NCBI RefSeq assembly: GCF_008327685.1
Contig: NZ_BDDE01000024.1
Span: 124,001 to 188,000, forward strand
DNA length: 64,000 bases
Origin: Actinomadura sp. K4S16
GTDB lineage: Bacteria > Actinomycetota > Actinomycetes > Streptosporangiales > Streptosporangiaceae
Reading direction: 5' to 3'
Both the position numbers and the translations under genes were made by a program. Below the pieces are notes generated by a model. The model had not been told where the DNA came from. It did no database searches and saw only the letters and a list, made by a program, of their open reading frames with translations. This document shows, one piece after another, positions 1-8,248 of the stretch. Within the stretch, counting starts at the first letter, position 1, and every line of letters starts with the position of its first letter.

Positions 1-26
1 AGGAACCTGCGGGAGGAGGCTTCGAG

Positions 27-1112
27 GTGAGCGAGGATTCCAGGCGCGGCCGCGCCCGCGCCGCGGTCCCGTTGCTGCTGGCCCTGCTCCCCGCCCTGCT
101 CGCCCCGGGCTGCCGGGTCGTGGAGAGCGGGAGCCCGCAGGACGTCCCGCCGGCCCCCACGGCGACCAGGAGCAAGCACGCCAAGCCCAGCGGGCGCCGG
201 CCCGGCGTCGTCAACATCGAGACCGAGCAGACGCTGAACGGCACCCGGGCCGCCGGGACGGGCATCGTGCTCACCCCGTCCGGCTTCGTGCTGACCAACA
301 ACCACGTCATCCAGGGCGCCACCGCGATCAGGGGCACCGACGTCGACGACCGCCGCACCTACACCGCGCAGGTCGTCGGCTACGACCGGACGGGCGACAT
401 CGCGGTGATCCGGCTGTCCGGCGCGGCGCGGCTGAAGCCCGCCGCGTTCGCCTCCGCGCGCGGCGTCGAGATCGGCGACACGGTCACCGCCGTCGGCAAC
501 GCGGGCGGCAAGGGCGGCACGCCCGCGGTCGTCACCGGCCGGGTCACCGCGCTGGAGCAGTCGGTCACCGCGCGCGACGACAGCAACGGCACCTCCGAGC
601 GGCTCACCGGCCTGATCGAGACGAGCACCCCGATCAGGCCGGGCGACTCCGGCGGGCCGCTGCTCGACACCGCGGGCAAGGTCATCGGCATCAACACCGC
701 GGCGTCCGCCGGGATCGCGACGAGGGGCGCCGAGCAGCGCCAGGACCACCGCGGCTACGCCATCCCGTCCGACCGGGCGCTGGAGATCGCCCGGCAGATC
801 CAGCGCGGCGAGGCGTCCTCGACCGTGCACATCGGCCGGACCGCGATGCTCGGCGTCAAGGTCCGCCCCAACGGCCGCTCCCCGGGCGCGCTGGTCGCCG
901 ACCTCGTGCCCGGCTCCCCCGCCGCGGCCGCCGGCGTCCCGGTCGGCGCCGTGATCGTCGCCTTCGGCGACGCCGCCGTCGACACGCCGTCCACCCTCAC
1001 GACCCTGATGCTGGCCCACCACCCGGGCGACGCCGTCCGGATCGAGTGGACGACGCAGCAGGGCGAGCGCATGACGGGGACCGTCCACCTGACGGAAGGC
1101 CCGCCCCAGTAG
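27..1112 (+). CDS. HtrA-like S1C serine protease with PDZ domain, lipoprotein
   Basis: Predicted envelope serine endopeptidase of 361 aa. The N-terminus has basic residues, a Leu/Ala-rich stretch and a possible lipobox ending at Cys29, so it is probably a lipoprotein. The trypsin-like triad is visible: His93 (TNNHVI), Asp124 (GDIAVI) and Ser208 (GDSGGPL). Residues about 275-355 form one PDZ domain that would bind substrate C-termini. The GTG start at 27 is backed by GGGAGGAGG seven bases upstream. The gene lies close to the window edge, so an upstream partner could be out of view. It is shorter than classical DegP, with one PDZ. Triad and PDZ are seen; the quality-control role is family inference. 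Confidence 0.9.
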   Translation: MSEDSRRGRARAAVPLLLALLPALLAPGCRVVESGSPQDVPPAPTATRSKHAKPSGRRPGVVNIETEQTLNGTRAAGTGIVLTPSGFVLTNNHVIQGATAIRGTDVDDRRTYTAQVVGYDRTGDIAVIRLSGAARLKPAAFASARGVEIGDTVTAVGNAGGKGGTPAVVTGRVTALEQSVTARDDSNGTSERLTGLIETSTPIRPGDSGGPLLDTAGKVIGINTAASAGIATRGAEQRQDHRGYAIPSDRALEIARQIQRGEASSTVHIGRTAMLGVKVRPNGRSPGALVADLVPGSPAAAAGVPVGAVIVAFGDAAVDTPSTLTTLMLAHHPGDAVRIEWTTQQGERMTGTVHLTEGPPQ

Positions 1113-1170
1113 CGTGCCCGGGGCGCGCCGCCGTGCGAAAGTGGGGATGTCGGCCGACCAGGAGGACCCC

Positions 1171-3453
1171 ATGACGCGCAAAGCCCCCGCCGATGACTTC
1201 GACGACGCCGGTATCGAGGTCTCGGAGCCGAAGACCTGGGCGGCGGGCGTTCCCGGGGTGACGGCCGCGCTGCGCCACTCGCACGCGCAGATGGGCGTGC
1301 GGCGCACCGCGCTGACGCTGCTGCGCGTCAACCAGAAGCAGGGGTTCGACTGCCCCGGGTGCGCCTGGCCGGAGGGCGACCACCGGCACGCCGCCGAGTT
1401 CTGCGAGAACGGCGCGAAGGCCGTCGCGGAGGAGGCGACGGTCCGGCGCGTCACCCGGGAGTTCTTCGCCGAGCACGGCGTCGCCGACCTGGCCGGACGC
1501 TCCGACCACTGGCTCGGGCAGCAGGGGCGGCTGACCGAGCCGATGGTGAAGCGCGCCGGGTCCGAGCACTACGAGCCGCTCTCGTGGGACGAGGCGTTCG
1601 GCCTGCTCGTGTCCGAGCTGAACGCCCTGGAGTCGCCGGACGAGGCCGTCTTCTACACCTCCGGCCGGACGAGCAACGAGGCCGCGTTCGCCTACCAGCT
1701 GTTCGCGCGGGAGTTCGGCACGAACAACCTGCCCGACTGCAGCAACATGTGCCACGAGTCGTCCGGGTCCGCGCTGAACGAGACGATCGGCATCGGCAAG
1801 GGGTCGGTGCTGCTGGAGGACCTCTACCGGGCCGACCTGATCTTCGTCGTCGGCCAGAACCCGGGGACGAACCACCCGCGGATGCTGTCGGCACTGGAGC
1901 GGGCGAAGAAGGAGGGCGCCCGCGTCATCGCCGTCAACCCGCTGCCCGAGGCGGGGCTGATGCGGTTCAGGAACCCGCAGCGCCCCGCCGGGCTGACCGG
2001 ACGGGGCACGGTGCTGGCCGACCGGTTCCTGCAGATCCGGCTGAACGGCGACCTCGCGCTGTTCCAGGCGCTCAACCGGCTGCTGCTGGAGTCGGACGCC
2101 CCGGGCGCCCTCGACCGGGAGTTCCTCGACGCCCACGCGCACGGCTTCGCGGCGTTCCGCCAGCACGTCCTCGGCCTGGACTGGGACGACGTGCTGGAGG
2201 CGACCGGCCTCACCCGCGCGGAGATCGACGCGACGCTGCGCGACGTCCTCGGCGCCGAGCGGATCATCGTCTGCTGGGCGATGGGCCTCACCCAGCACCG
2301 CAACTCCGTGCCGACGATCCGCGAGATCGTCAACTTCCTGCTGCTGCGCGGCAACATCGGCCGGCCCGGCGCAGGCGTCTGCCCGGTGCGCGGCCACTCC
2401 AACGTGCAGGGCGACCGGACGATGGGCATCTGGGAGCGGCCGAAGCCCGCCTTCCTGGACGCCCTCGCCGCCGAGTTCGGCTTCGAGCCGCCCCGCGAGC
2501 ACGGCCTGGACACCGTGGAGGCGATCCGCGCCATGCGGGACGGCCGGGCGAAGGTGTTCCTCGGCATGGGCGGCAACTTCGTCCGCGCCACCCCCGACTC
2601 CGCCGTGACGGAGGCGGCCCTGCGCGGCTGCCGGCTGACCGCGCAGGTGTCCACCAAGCTCAACCGGTCCCACGCGGTCACCGGCGAGGTGGCGCTGATC
2701 CTCCCGACGCTCGGCCGCACCGAGCGCGACGTGCAGGAGACGGGGCCGCAGCTCGTCTCCGTCGAGGACTCGATGGGCATGGTGCACGCCTCCCGCGGCC
2801 GTCTGGCCCCGGCGTCCGGGCACCTGCTGTCGGAGGTCTCGATCGTCTGCCGGCTCGCCAGGGCCGCGCTCCCCGGCTCGGGCACCGGCTGGGAGGCGAT
2901 GGAGCGCGACTACGACGTGATCCGCGACCACGTCTCCCGGGTCGTTCCCGGGTTCGAGGACTTCAACGCCCGCCTCCGCGAGCCCGGCGGCTTCACGCTC
3001 CCCCACGCGCCCCGCGACGAGCGCAGGTTCCCGACCGCGACCGGCAAGGCCAACCTCACGGTGAACGAGCTGGAGGTCCTGCGGGTCCCGGAGGGGCGGC
3101 TGCTGCTCCAGACCCTCCGCAGCCACGACCAGTACAACACCACGATCTACGGCCTCGACGACCGCTACCGCGGCATCAAGGCGGGCCGCCGCGTCGTGCT
3201 CGTCAACCCCGCCGACCTGTCCCGCCTCGGCGTCGCGGACGGCGCGACCGTCGACCTCGTCTCGGAGTGGCCTGACGGCGCCGAGCGCCGCGCCCCCGCC
3301 TTCCGCGCCGTCTCCTACCCGACCGCGCCGGGCTGCGCGGCGGCCTACTTCCCGGAGACGAACGTCCTCGTCCCGCTGGACAGCACGGCCGAGATCAGCA
3401 ACACCCCCACGTCCAAGTCCGTCGTCATCCGCCTGGAGCCCGCCAGGCCCTGA
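1171..3453 (+). CDS. FdhF/YdeP family molybdopterin oxidoreductase
   Basis: Large molybdopterin-binding oxidoreductase of 760 aa, close to the usual length of the YdeP / formate dehydrogenase alpha-like family. It begins with the family's conserved DDFDDAG and KTWAAGVPG segments and a CPGCAWP motif, followed by molybdopterin oxidoreductase domains (SNMCHESSG, VVGQNPGTNHPRML, GRPGAGVCPVRGHSNVQGDRTMG) and a C-terminal dinucleotide-binding domain (HDQYNTTIYG). I chose ATG 1171, with GGAGGA at 1161-1166 and family-like N-terminus, over ATG 1147 and GTG 1114. Substrate is unknown; E. coli YdeP is linked to acid resistance, but no redox partner gene is seen next to this one. Confidence 0.92.
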   Translation: MTRKAPADDFDDAGIEVSEPKTWAAGVPGVTAALRHSHAQMGVRRTALTLLRVNQKQGFDCPGCAWPEGDHRHAAEFCENGAKAVAEEATVRRVTREFFAEHGVADLAGRSDHWLGQQGRLTEPMVKRAGSEHYEPLSWDEAFGLLVSELNALESPDEAVFYTSGRTSNEAAFAYQLFAREFGTNNLPDCSNMCHESSGSALNETIGIGKGSVLLEDLYRADLIFVVGQNPGTNHPRMLSALERAKKEGARVIAVNPLPEAGLMRFRNPQRPAGLTGRGTVLADRFLQIRLNGDLALFQALNRLLLESDAPGALDREFLDAHAHGFAAFRQHVLGLDWDDVLEATGLTRAEIDATLRDVLGAERIIVCWAMGLTQHRNSVPTIREIVNFLLLRGNIGRPGAGVCPVRGHSNVQGDRTMGIWERPKPAFLDALAAEFGFEPPREHGLDTVEAIRAMRDGRAKVFLGMGGNFVRATPDSAVTEAALRGCRLTAQVSTKLNRSHAVTGEVALILPTLGRTERDVQETGPQLVSVEDSMGMVHASRGRLAPASGHLLSEVSIVCRLARAALPGSGTGWEAMERDYDVIRDHVSRVVPGFEDFNARLREPGGFTLPHAPRDERRFPTATGKANLTVNELEVLRVPEGRLLLQTLRSHDQYNTTIYGLDDRYRGIKAGRRVVLVNPADLSRLGVADGATVDLVSEWPDGAERRAPAFRAVSYPTAPGCAAAYFPETNVLVPLDSTAEISNTPTSKSVVIRLEPARP

Positions 3454-3497
3454 CCCCGCGGCGAATCGGACCTCCGGCGCGGCGGCCGGTCCTGGTC

Positions 3498-3503
3498 TAG
3501 AGT
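3498..3503 (+). promoter_or_regulatory. -10 box of a leaderless promoter
   Basis: TAGAGT (TANNNT form) ends six bases before the ATG at 3510, and no Shine-Dalgarno is visible. This is the usual layout of actinobacterial leaderless genes. No convincing -35 box. Confidence 0.55.
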
Positions 3504-3509
3504 GCGGGC

Positions 3510-4145
3510 ATGACGAACCTCCCGGAGCATCCCGGAACGCCCGGTACGCCGGAGATGCGGGCCGGTGACGCCGACCGCGAGCGGGTCGCGCAGGTGCTGC
3601 GGGACGCGGCCGGCGACGGGCGGCTGACGCTGGCCGAGCTGGACGAGCGGCTGGACGCGGTGTACGCGGCCAAGACCTACGCGGAACTGGAGCCGATCAC
3701 CCGGGACCTGCCGACGCCGGACCGCGCGGCTCCCCCGGCGACCGGGTCGGACTGGCGGCCGGTGCCGGGCGCGCCGTCCTGGCGGAGCGGCATCGGGATC
3801 ATGAGCGGGTTCCGCCGCGCGGGCGTGTGGAACGTCCCGAGCAGGTTCAGCGCGTTCGCGTTCTGGGGCGGCGGGAAGATCGACCTGCGGGAGGCCCGGT
3901 TCGAGGAGGGCCAGGTGGTGATCCGGGCCCTGGCGATCATGGCCGGGTTCGAGATCATCGTGCCGGACGACATCACCGTGCACGTCAACGGGCTCGGGAT
4001 CATGGGCGGGTTCGACCAGCGGGCGAGCGGCCCCGGCGCGCCGGGCTCCCCCACGGTCGTGGTGAAGGGCCTGGCCTTCTGGGGCGGAGTCGCCGTAAAG
4101 CGCCGCGCCCGCCGCAAGGCCGGGCAGCAAGGGGATTCGGACTAG
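3510..4145 (+). CDS. DUF1707 / LiaF-like C-terminal domain protein
   Basis: 211-aa protein with two regions. Residues about 13-65 (DADRERV...LTLAELDERLDAVYAAKTYAEL) match the DUF1707 SHOCT-like module common in actinomycetes. Residues about 95-195 carry glycine-rich beta repeats (GGGKIDLREARFEEG, IMAGFEIIVPDD, IMGGFDQ) typical of the LiaF / cell-wall-antibiotic response domain. No membrane helix is evident, so a cytoplasmic or peripheral sensor/regulator role is inferred. The stop codon overlaps that of the convergent TetR gene inside the palindrome ACTAGT. A decayed copy of its 3' part lies at 6121-6245. Confidence 0.85.
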   Translation: MTNLPEHPGTPGTPEMRAGDADRERVAQVLRDAAGDGRLTLAELDERLDAVYAAKTYAELEPITRDLPTPDRAAPPATGSDWRPVPGAPSWRSGIGIMSGFRRAGVWNVPSRFSAFAFWGGGKIDLREARFEEGQVVIRALAIMAGFEIIVPDDITVHVNGLGIMGGFDQRASGPGAPGSPTVVVKGLAFWGGVAVKRRARRKAGQQGDSD

Positions 4146-4849
4146 TCGGAGAGGCGGTCGAGCCACTCGCCCAGCAGGGCCGCCTCTGAGGCGGTCAGTC
4201 CCGTTTGCGGGGCCGTCTGGAGGGCCGCCTTCAGCGCCACCGCGCGGGACGTGAGCGGCGAGTCGGCCGGGCTTGCCGCGTCCTCGGCGCCGCCGTCCTC
4301 GGTCACGGCGGCGAGGACGGCCTCGCGGGTGCGGACCGAGGCGTCCCGGTCGGCGGAATCGCCGGCCGGGCTCGCGATCAGCGTGAGGGCGACCCCGACC
4401 CCGGCGGCGTGGATCATGCGGGCGGCGGTGGCGACCGGGACGCGGAGCCGCCCCGCCTGGGCGACGGCCTCGACCAGGCCCAGCAGGATGCCGTACGCCT
4501 CGCCTGCGGCGGCCGGGGTGCGGGGCGTCCCGTACATCAGCGTGTAGAACGCCGGGTGGGTGACGGCGTACTCGATGTGCAGGTCCCAGCCGCGGCGCAG
4601 GTCCTCGACCGGGTCGCCGGTGCTGCCCTGCGCCCGCTTGCTCGCCAGGTACTCCTCGAACCCGCGGGCGGCGACGGCGTCGAACAGCCCGCGTTTGTCG
4701 CCGAAGTGGTGGTACAGCGTGGGGGCCCCGACCCCGGCGGCGGTACACACGGCCCGGGTCGACACCGGCTCGCCGTCCGACTCCATGAGCAGCCGCGCGG
4801 CCGCGCGCAGGATGCGGTCGCGTGTGTCGGGGTCCTTCTGAGCGGTCAC
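4142..4849 (-). CDS. TetR/AcrR family transcriptional regulator
   Basis: 235-aa repressor-type protein. The N-terminal helix-turn-helix (residues about 10-55: RDRILRAAARLLMESDG, then VSTRAVCTAAGVGAPTLYHHFGDKRGLFDAV) is classical TetR; the rest is an Ala-rich helical ligand-binding domain. It is divergent from a zinc alcohol dehydrogenase, with 124 bases between the starts and palindromic sequence in the gap, so it probably represses itself and the dehydrogenase. The effector is unknown. It ends tail-to-tail with the DUF1707 gene with overlapping stops. Confidence 0.9.
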   Translation of the reverse strand: MTAQKDPDTRDRILRAAARLLMESDGEPVSTRAVCTAAGVGAPTLYHHFGDKRGLFDAVAARGFEEYLASKRAQGSTGDPVEDLRRGWDLHIEYAVTHPAFYTLMYGTPRTPAAAGEAYGILLGLVEAVAQAGRLRVPVATAARMIHAAGVGVALTLIASPAGDSADRDASVRTREAVLAAVTEDGGAEDAASPADSPLTSRAVALKAALQTAPQTGLTASEAALLGEWLDRLSD

Positions 4850-4894
4850 AACAACGATGTTACAGAACTTCCGGAGCAGCGTTATGCTGGCTCG

Positions 4895-4931
4895 TATAGC
4901 GTGACTATAGTTTGCGTTATACCGACGCTAT
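4895..4931. promoter_or_regulatory. Putative TetR operator between divergent TetR and dehydrogenase genes
   Basis: The gap contains TATAG-N5-CTATA (4895-4909) and a wider inverted pair ATAGCGT (4896-4902) / ACGCTAT (4925-4931). The sequence is AT-rich compared with its surroundings and lies where promoters for both genes must sit. Assignment to the adjacent TetR protein is inference. Confidence 0.55.
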
Positions 4932-4973
4932 GGCGGGCCGCCGGCCCGCCGCGACAGGAGAGGAGGCGCCGCC

Positions 4974-5987
4974 ATGCGCAGCGCCGTTCTGACCGCCCAG
5001 GGCAAGCCGCTGGAGATCATCGAGCGCGAGGCGCCCGAACCCGGCCCCGGCGAGATCCTGGTGAAGGTCACCGCCTGCGGGATGTGCTTCTCCGAGGTCA
5101 ACCACCTGCGGGGGCACTACCCGTTCGGAACGTTCCCCGTCGTCCCCGGCCACGAGGTCAGCGGCGTCGTCGCGGCGCTCGGCGAGGGCGTCGACTGGCC
5201 CGCGGTCGGCACCCCGGTCGGGGCCGCCTGGGTGTACGGGTCGTGCGGCCACTGCGACCAGTGCGCTCGCGGCGACCAGATCCTCTGCACGGGTGCGCCG
5301 AAGCAGATCACGGGCGTCAACCGCGACGGCGGGTACGCCGAGTACTTCGTCGGCCGCGCCGGGTTCGTCACCCCGCTGCCTGACGGCCTCGACCCGGTCG
5401 CGGGCGCGCCGCTGATGTGCGCCGGCATCACCGCGTTCAACGGGCTCCGGCGGGCCGGGGCCGTCGCCGGGTCGAAGGTGGCCGTGCTCGGCACCGGCGG
5501 TGTCGGGACGATGGCCCAGCGGTTCGCCACGGCGATGGGCGCCCGCGTCGCCGTCGTGTCGCGGTCGCGCCGCGCCGAGAAGGAGGCGCTGGACCTCGGC
5601 GCCGAGCTGTTCGTCGCGACCGCCGAGCAGGACCCCGCCGAGGCCCTGCGGGCGTGGGGCGGCGCCGACCTGGTGGTGAACACCGCGCCCGACACCGCGA
5701 CGGGGCTCGCCGCGTTCGGCGGCCTGCGCCCGGACGGGACCCTGCTCTACCTCGGCATGGGCGCCGAGAACGTGAGCGTGCCGCCGATGGCCCTCGTCTC
5801 CGGCCGGCTGCGGGTGATGGGCGTGCCGTCCGGCTCCCCGCACGACCTGCGCGACACCCTCGCGTTCGCGGTGGCGCACGGCATCGTCCCCGAGGTCACC
5901 CCGGTCACCCTGGACGAGGCCCCGGCCGTCCTAGCCGCGATGGACGAGGGCACCAACCGCGGCCGCGCGGTAATCACCTTCGAGTAA
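4974..5987 (+). CDS. Zinc-dependent alcohol dehydrogenase (MDR family)
   Basis: 337-aa medium-chain dehydrogenase/reductase. The GroES-like half holds the catalytic zinc ligands (CGMCFSEVNHLRG, GHEVSG) and a four-Cys structural zinc site (CGHCDQC plus the Cys of DQILC). The Rossmann half has the NAD(P)-binding glycine motif GTGGVG near residue 175. ATG 4974 is preceded by AGGAGAGGAGG. It would oxidise an alcohol or reduce an aldehyde; the substrate cannot be read. Probably controlled by the divergent TetR gene. Confidence 0.92.
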   Translation: MRSAVLTAQGKPLEIIEREAPEPGPGEILVKVTACGMCFSEVNHLRGHYPFGTFPVVPGHEVSGVVAALGEGVDWPAVGTPVGAAWVYGSCGHCDQCARGDQILCTGAPKQITGVNRDGGYAEYFVGRAGFVTPLPDGLDPVAGAPLMCAGITAFNGLRRAGAVAGSKVAVLGTGGVGTMAQRFATAMGARVAVVSRSRRAEKEALDLGAELFVATAEQDPAEALRAWGGADLVVNTAPDTATGLAAFGGLRPDGTLLYLGMGAENVSVPPMALVSGRLRVMGVPSGSPHDLRDTLAFAVAHGIVPEVTPVTLDEAPAVLAAMDEGTNRGRAVITFE

Positions 5988-6029
5988 CCCACGTCCACGC
6001 CCGGGCCCGCTCGCAGACGGCAATCGGCG

Positions 6030-6112
6030 TCACCGGTTGAGCCGCAGGTCGAAGTGCTCGCGGAACAGCCCCCTCAGACGGCCCGGCTCCATGCGACGCA
6101 CGGCGGCCGCCC
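6030..6112 (-). pseudogene. Remnant of an amidase gene (C-terminal fragment)
   Basis: On the minus strand this stretch encodes RRMEPGRLRGLFREHFDLRLN, closely matching RRMELGRLMGLFHERYDLLLTP of the intact amidase at 11906-13315. The following PVTPIAVCE, in another frame, matches the amidase's TTPIAAFE. Nucleotide similarity covers roughly 80 bases with small indels and a stop. No amidase sequence is seen on either side, so this is a fossil, not a gene. Confidence 0.75.
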
Positions 6113-6120
6113 GGGCCCTC

Positions 6121-6245
6121 CCGATCACGCTCCGGTTCGACCAGCGGTTGAGCGGGCCCGGCATGCCGGGCTCGCCGGCCGTGGTCGTAGGGCCTGGCGT
6201 TCTGGGGGGGCGTCGGAGTGAAGCCCCGCAAGGCGGGCCCACCTC
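6121..6245 (+). pseudogene. Remnant of the DUF1707/LiaF-like gene (3' end)
   Basis: The plus strand reads RFDQRLSGPGMPGSPAVVV, then shifted frames, and matches GFDQRASGPGAPGSPTVVV plus the final GLAFWGG and arginine-rich tail of the gene at 3510-4145. Nucleotide similarity runs about 120 bases with a frameshift near 6190. It lies directly against the amidase fossil, so two unrelated gene scraps are joined here. Confidence 0.75.
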
Positions 6246-6268
6246 AAGACCGATGATGTCCGTAGGTG

Positions 6269-6457
6269 TCAGGCCCCTGCGCGGATCGTGCGGAGGAAAG
6301 CGCGCCATTCGTCCGACGTGAACTCCAGGATCGGCCCAGCCCCATTGTGCTTGGTGTCCCGGACACCGACCGTGCCATCTGCGGCGCGACCGGCTTCGAT
6401 GCATCCGCCGTTCGGTTGACTGTGTCGCGACTTGCGCCAGCGCTGGAAGTCCTTCAT
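6269..6457 (-). CDS. DUF397 domain-containing protein
   Basis: 62-aa protein that is essentially one DUF397 domain: W7RKSRHS near the start, NGGCIEAGR, then VRDTKHNGAGPILEFTSDEWRAFL. Such proteins are small partners of XRE/DUF5753 regulators in actinomycetes and have been likened to toxin/antitoxin-type pairs; their biochemical action is not settled. Its ATG overlaps the stop of the upstream XRE gene (ATGA), so the two are translationally coupled. Confidence 0.88.
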   Translation of the reverse strand: MKDFQRWRKSRHSQPNGGCIEAGRAADGTVGVRDTKHNGAGPILEFTSDEWRAFLRTIRAGA

Positions 6458-7335
6458 GTCCCCGATCCTCTCTGGTGGGCGAGCCGATCGGCTACCCCTT
6501 CGAGGAAGGCGATGCTGTCCTCACGGGAGAGGGCAGCCTCCCGCAGGCGGTCGTAAATCCTTGTATACCGCGCCACTTCGCCCCGCTGAGTGAGGATGAC
6601 ATCGGCAGTGACGGTTTCGAGGACTGCCAGGGGTGCGTCACCTGGTTCAGCGAACGTGTAGAGGCAGAAGGAGGACATGGGGAGAAACGCTCCCTGGATG
6701 CGGGCGTCGTGCAGCAGCACACGAACGGTGATCCGCTCCTCTTCCGACACCACTCTGATCACGTGATGCAGTTGGGCGGTCATGGCTTGAGGAGGGACGC
6801 CGAGTCGATGAATCACACACTCGTCGAGCACGGTCTCGTAGGTGGGACCGCCCGATCGGAGCAACTCGCGCTGCCGCCGAATGCGGGCCTCGGCCATGCG
6901 CTCCGGGACGTAGTCGAGCTTCCCTTGACAAGCATCCAGCTCAACGAGCGCTGAGATGAACTCGGGAGCTTGCAAAACGGCAGGCATCAGCGTCTGGTTG
7001 TAGTCGCGCACGCTGTCCGCGTTGTACTCAAGGTCCGCGTAGAGCTTCTGACGCGGCCCCATGGAGACGCCATACCGATCCCACCAGCCCTTCTGACTGG
7101 CTTCTCTGGCGAGCTTGCAGATCCGGTCGTACTCATCGCCGGTGATCTCCAGGGCGTCGAGCAGGTTCATGATCTCGGTGAGGTCCGGGCGGATCTGGGC
7201 GTTCTCGAGGCGGGTGATCTTCGTCCGGGAGTGGAAGACGAGGCGGGCGAGATCATCGGTCGTGAGGCCGCGGTTTTCGCGGAGCTTGCGGATCTCCCCC
7301 GCCAAACGGCGGCGGCGGACGTAGGGGCTCGGCAT
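6454..7335 (-). CDS. XRE helix-turn-helix regulator with DUF5753 (Scr1-type)
   Basis: 293-aa regulator. Residues about 5-70 are an XRE-type HTH (LRENRGLTTDDLARLVFHSRTKITRLENAQIRPD); residues about 95-275 match DUF5753, with the family landmarks YNADSVRDYNQTLMPAVLQ and RQREL. The ATG at 7335 has GGGAGGA six bases upstream. It is followed by and overlaps DUF397. In Streptomyces such pairs act in development and stress regulation; here the shared palindromes at 7465 and 11606 suggest it controls itself and the neighbouring disordered-protein operon, which is inference. Confidence 0.9.
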   Translation of the reverse strand: MPSPYVRRRRLAGEIRKLRENRGLTTDDLARLVFHSRTKITRLENAQIRPDLTEIMNLLDALEITGDEYDRICKLAREASQKGWWDRYGVSMGPRQKLYADLEYNADSVRDYNQTLMPAVLQAPEFISALVELDACQGKLDYVPERMAEARIRRQRELLRSGGPTYETVLDECVIHRLGVPPQAMTAQLHHVIRVVSEEERITVRVLLHDARIQGAFLPMSSFCLYTFAEPGDAPLAVLETVTADVILTQRGEVARYTRIYDRLREAALSREDSIAFLEGVADRLAHQRGSGT

Positions 7336-7410
7336 GGCCGTCCTCCCGAAATCGCGTCGGACACGGTCCGCACTGATCGCTAACTCACTGCAATCGAACG
7401 ATGCCCGGCA

Positions 7411-7416
7411 ATAGTA
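7411..7416 (-). promoter_or_regulatory. Putative -10 box of the XRE/DUF397 operon
   Basis: Minus-strand TACTAT lies about 75 bases upstream of the XRE start codon, leaving a normal leader that contains the Shine-Dalgarno. The -35 is weak. Confidence 0.4.
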
Positions 7417-7464
7417 AAGTCACGCCCCGACAAAATCGCGCCACAGCGACGTGAGAGCTAAAAA

Positions 7465-7478
7465 TCCGCACGTGCGGA
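7465..7478. promoter_or_regulatory. Perfect palindrome with GCACGTGC core, putative XRE operator
   Basis: TCCGCACGTGCGGA is a perfect 14-bp palindrome about 130 bases upstream of the XRE start. Its right-hand flank GGAACTCGGACTTTGCA resembles the GAACTTTGCA flank of the GCACGTGC repeat at 11606-11634, upstream of the disordered-protein operon. A common regulator is inferred. Confidence 0.5.
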
Positions 7479-7750
7479 ACTCGGACTTTGCAACCTGTGC
7501 CAGTCCGTTTCGGCCGTTTAGATCACCATTCACAAACACCCATACCCGCATGTTCCGGAAAGCGTGAGTAGCCTCGAGCAGCCAAACCCGCCGCCGATTC
7601 GTGCCGCTTCCGACCCTCGTCGCGACTCCGAAGAACGCTGCCAGAACAGGACGTCCTCTGCCTTCCGCGCTCCAACTGTCGCCCCGCCAAGACCGAGTCA
7701 GCGCGTGCCCGGTGCGTGCGGCCAGCGGTCCAGTCAACCCGTCTTGGAAC

Positions 7751-8248
7751 CTACGAGGAGGGCGCAGTGGAGGCCTCGCGCCGCGCGGCGAGCCACTGTT
7801 CGGTGTAAGCGATGACCTCCTCGATGAACTGCTCCAACCCAGCTCGATCGAGATCCATCTCAGCGACGAGGTAGAGCAGGATGAAGACCTCGGCGTTCAG
7901 GGCGGCCGTCAGGTCGTCTGGGACGGTCGCCTTCAGCGCGGGTGCGTCGACTGCGCGACGAACCATGTCCTCGGCGATGAGCGGGTCGATCAAGTCTGCG
8001 TCCTCGCCGGCCGCGATCCGCAGGTCGGCGACGAACCGAACGATCTGCCCCACGGTGTAGGTCGGCGCGAACTTTCGGCGCATGGCAACCTCGAACGCGC
8101 AGAAGAGCAGCGACATGTACCCGGCCGCCGTCTCGTCGTCCACCTGCAACTCATCTTGCAGAGGCACCCAAGCCTCCGGTCCCTCCAAGAGAAAGGACCG
8201 GAGCGCCAGAATGTTTTTCTCCCGAATCTCGACGGTCGAGTAGTCCAT
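7751..8248 (-). CDS. Small helical protein of unknown function (pair member B)
   Basis: 165-aa soluble, probably all-alpha acidic protein of no family I recognise. Landmarks: NILALRSFLLEGPEAWVPLQ, GYMSLLFCAFEVAMRRKFAP, FVADLR, LIDPLIAEDMVRRA. It is a distant paralog of the upstream gene (8248-8694), sharing the GY-LL-FE-RR-F and FVA-R...I-P..AE pattern. The start overlaps the upstream stop (TAATG), showing coupling. A broken copy lies at 8775-9078. No signal peptide or membrane helix. Confidence 0.75.
   Translation of the reverse strand: MDYSTVEIREKNILALRSFLLEGPEAWVPLQDELQVDDETAAGYMSLLFCAFEVAMRRKFAPTYTVGQIVRFVADLRIAAGEDADLIDPLIAEDMVRRAVDAPALKATVPDDLTAALNAEVFILLYLVAEMDLDRAGLEQFIEEVIAYTEQWLAARREASTAPSS

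Larger units (their letters stand above)
7336..7750. other. Intergenic region upstream of the XRE gene
   Basis: 415 bases, AT-richer than average, without a credible gene. It holds the XRE promoter (-10 TACTAT on the minus strand, 7411-7416) and the palindrome at 7465-7478. The remaining ~270 bases next to the helical-protein operon show no clear terminator. Confidence 0.6.

Noticed and set aside
997..3126. 709-aa minus-strand open frame opposite the molybdopterin oxidoreductase
   Set aside because: His/Arg/Gly/Val-rich antisense frame typical of high-GC DNA; the plus strand encodes a clear full-length family protein.
7420..7737. 105-aa minus-strand open frame in the XRE upstream gap
   Set aside because: It spans the XRE promoter and palindrome, has no Shine-Dalgarno or -10 at its start, and its composition looks non-coding.
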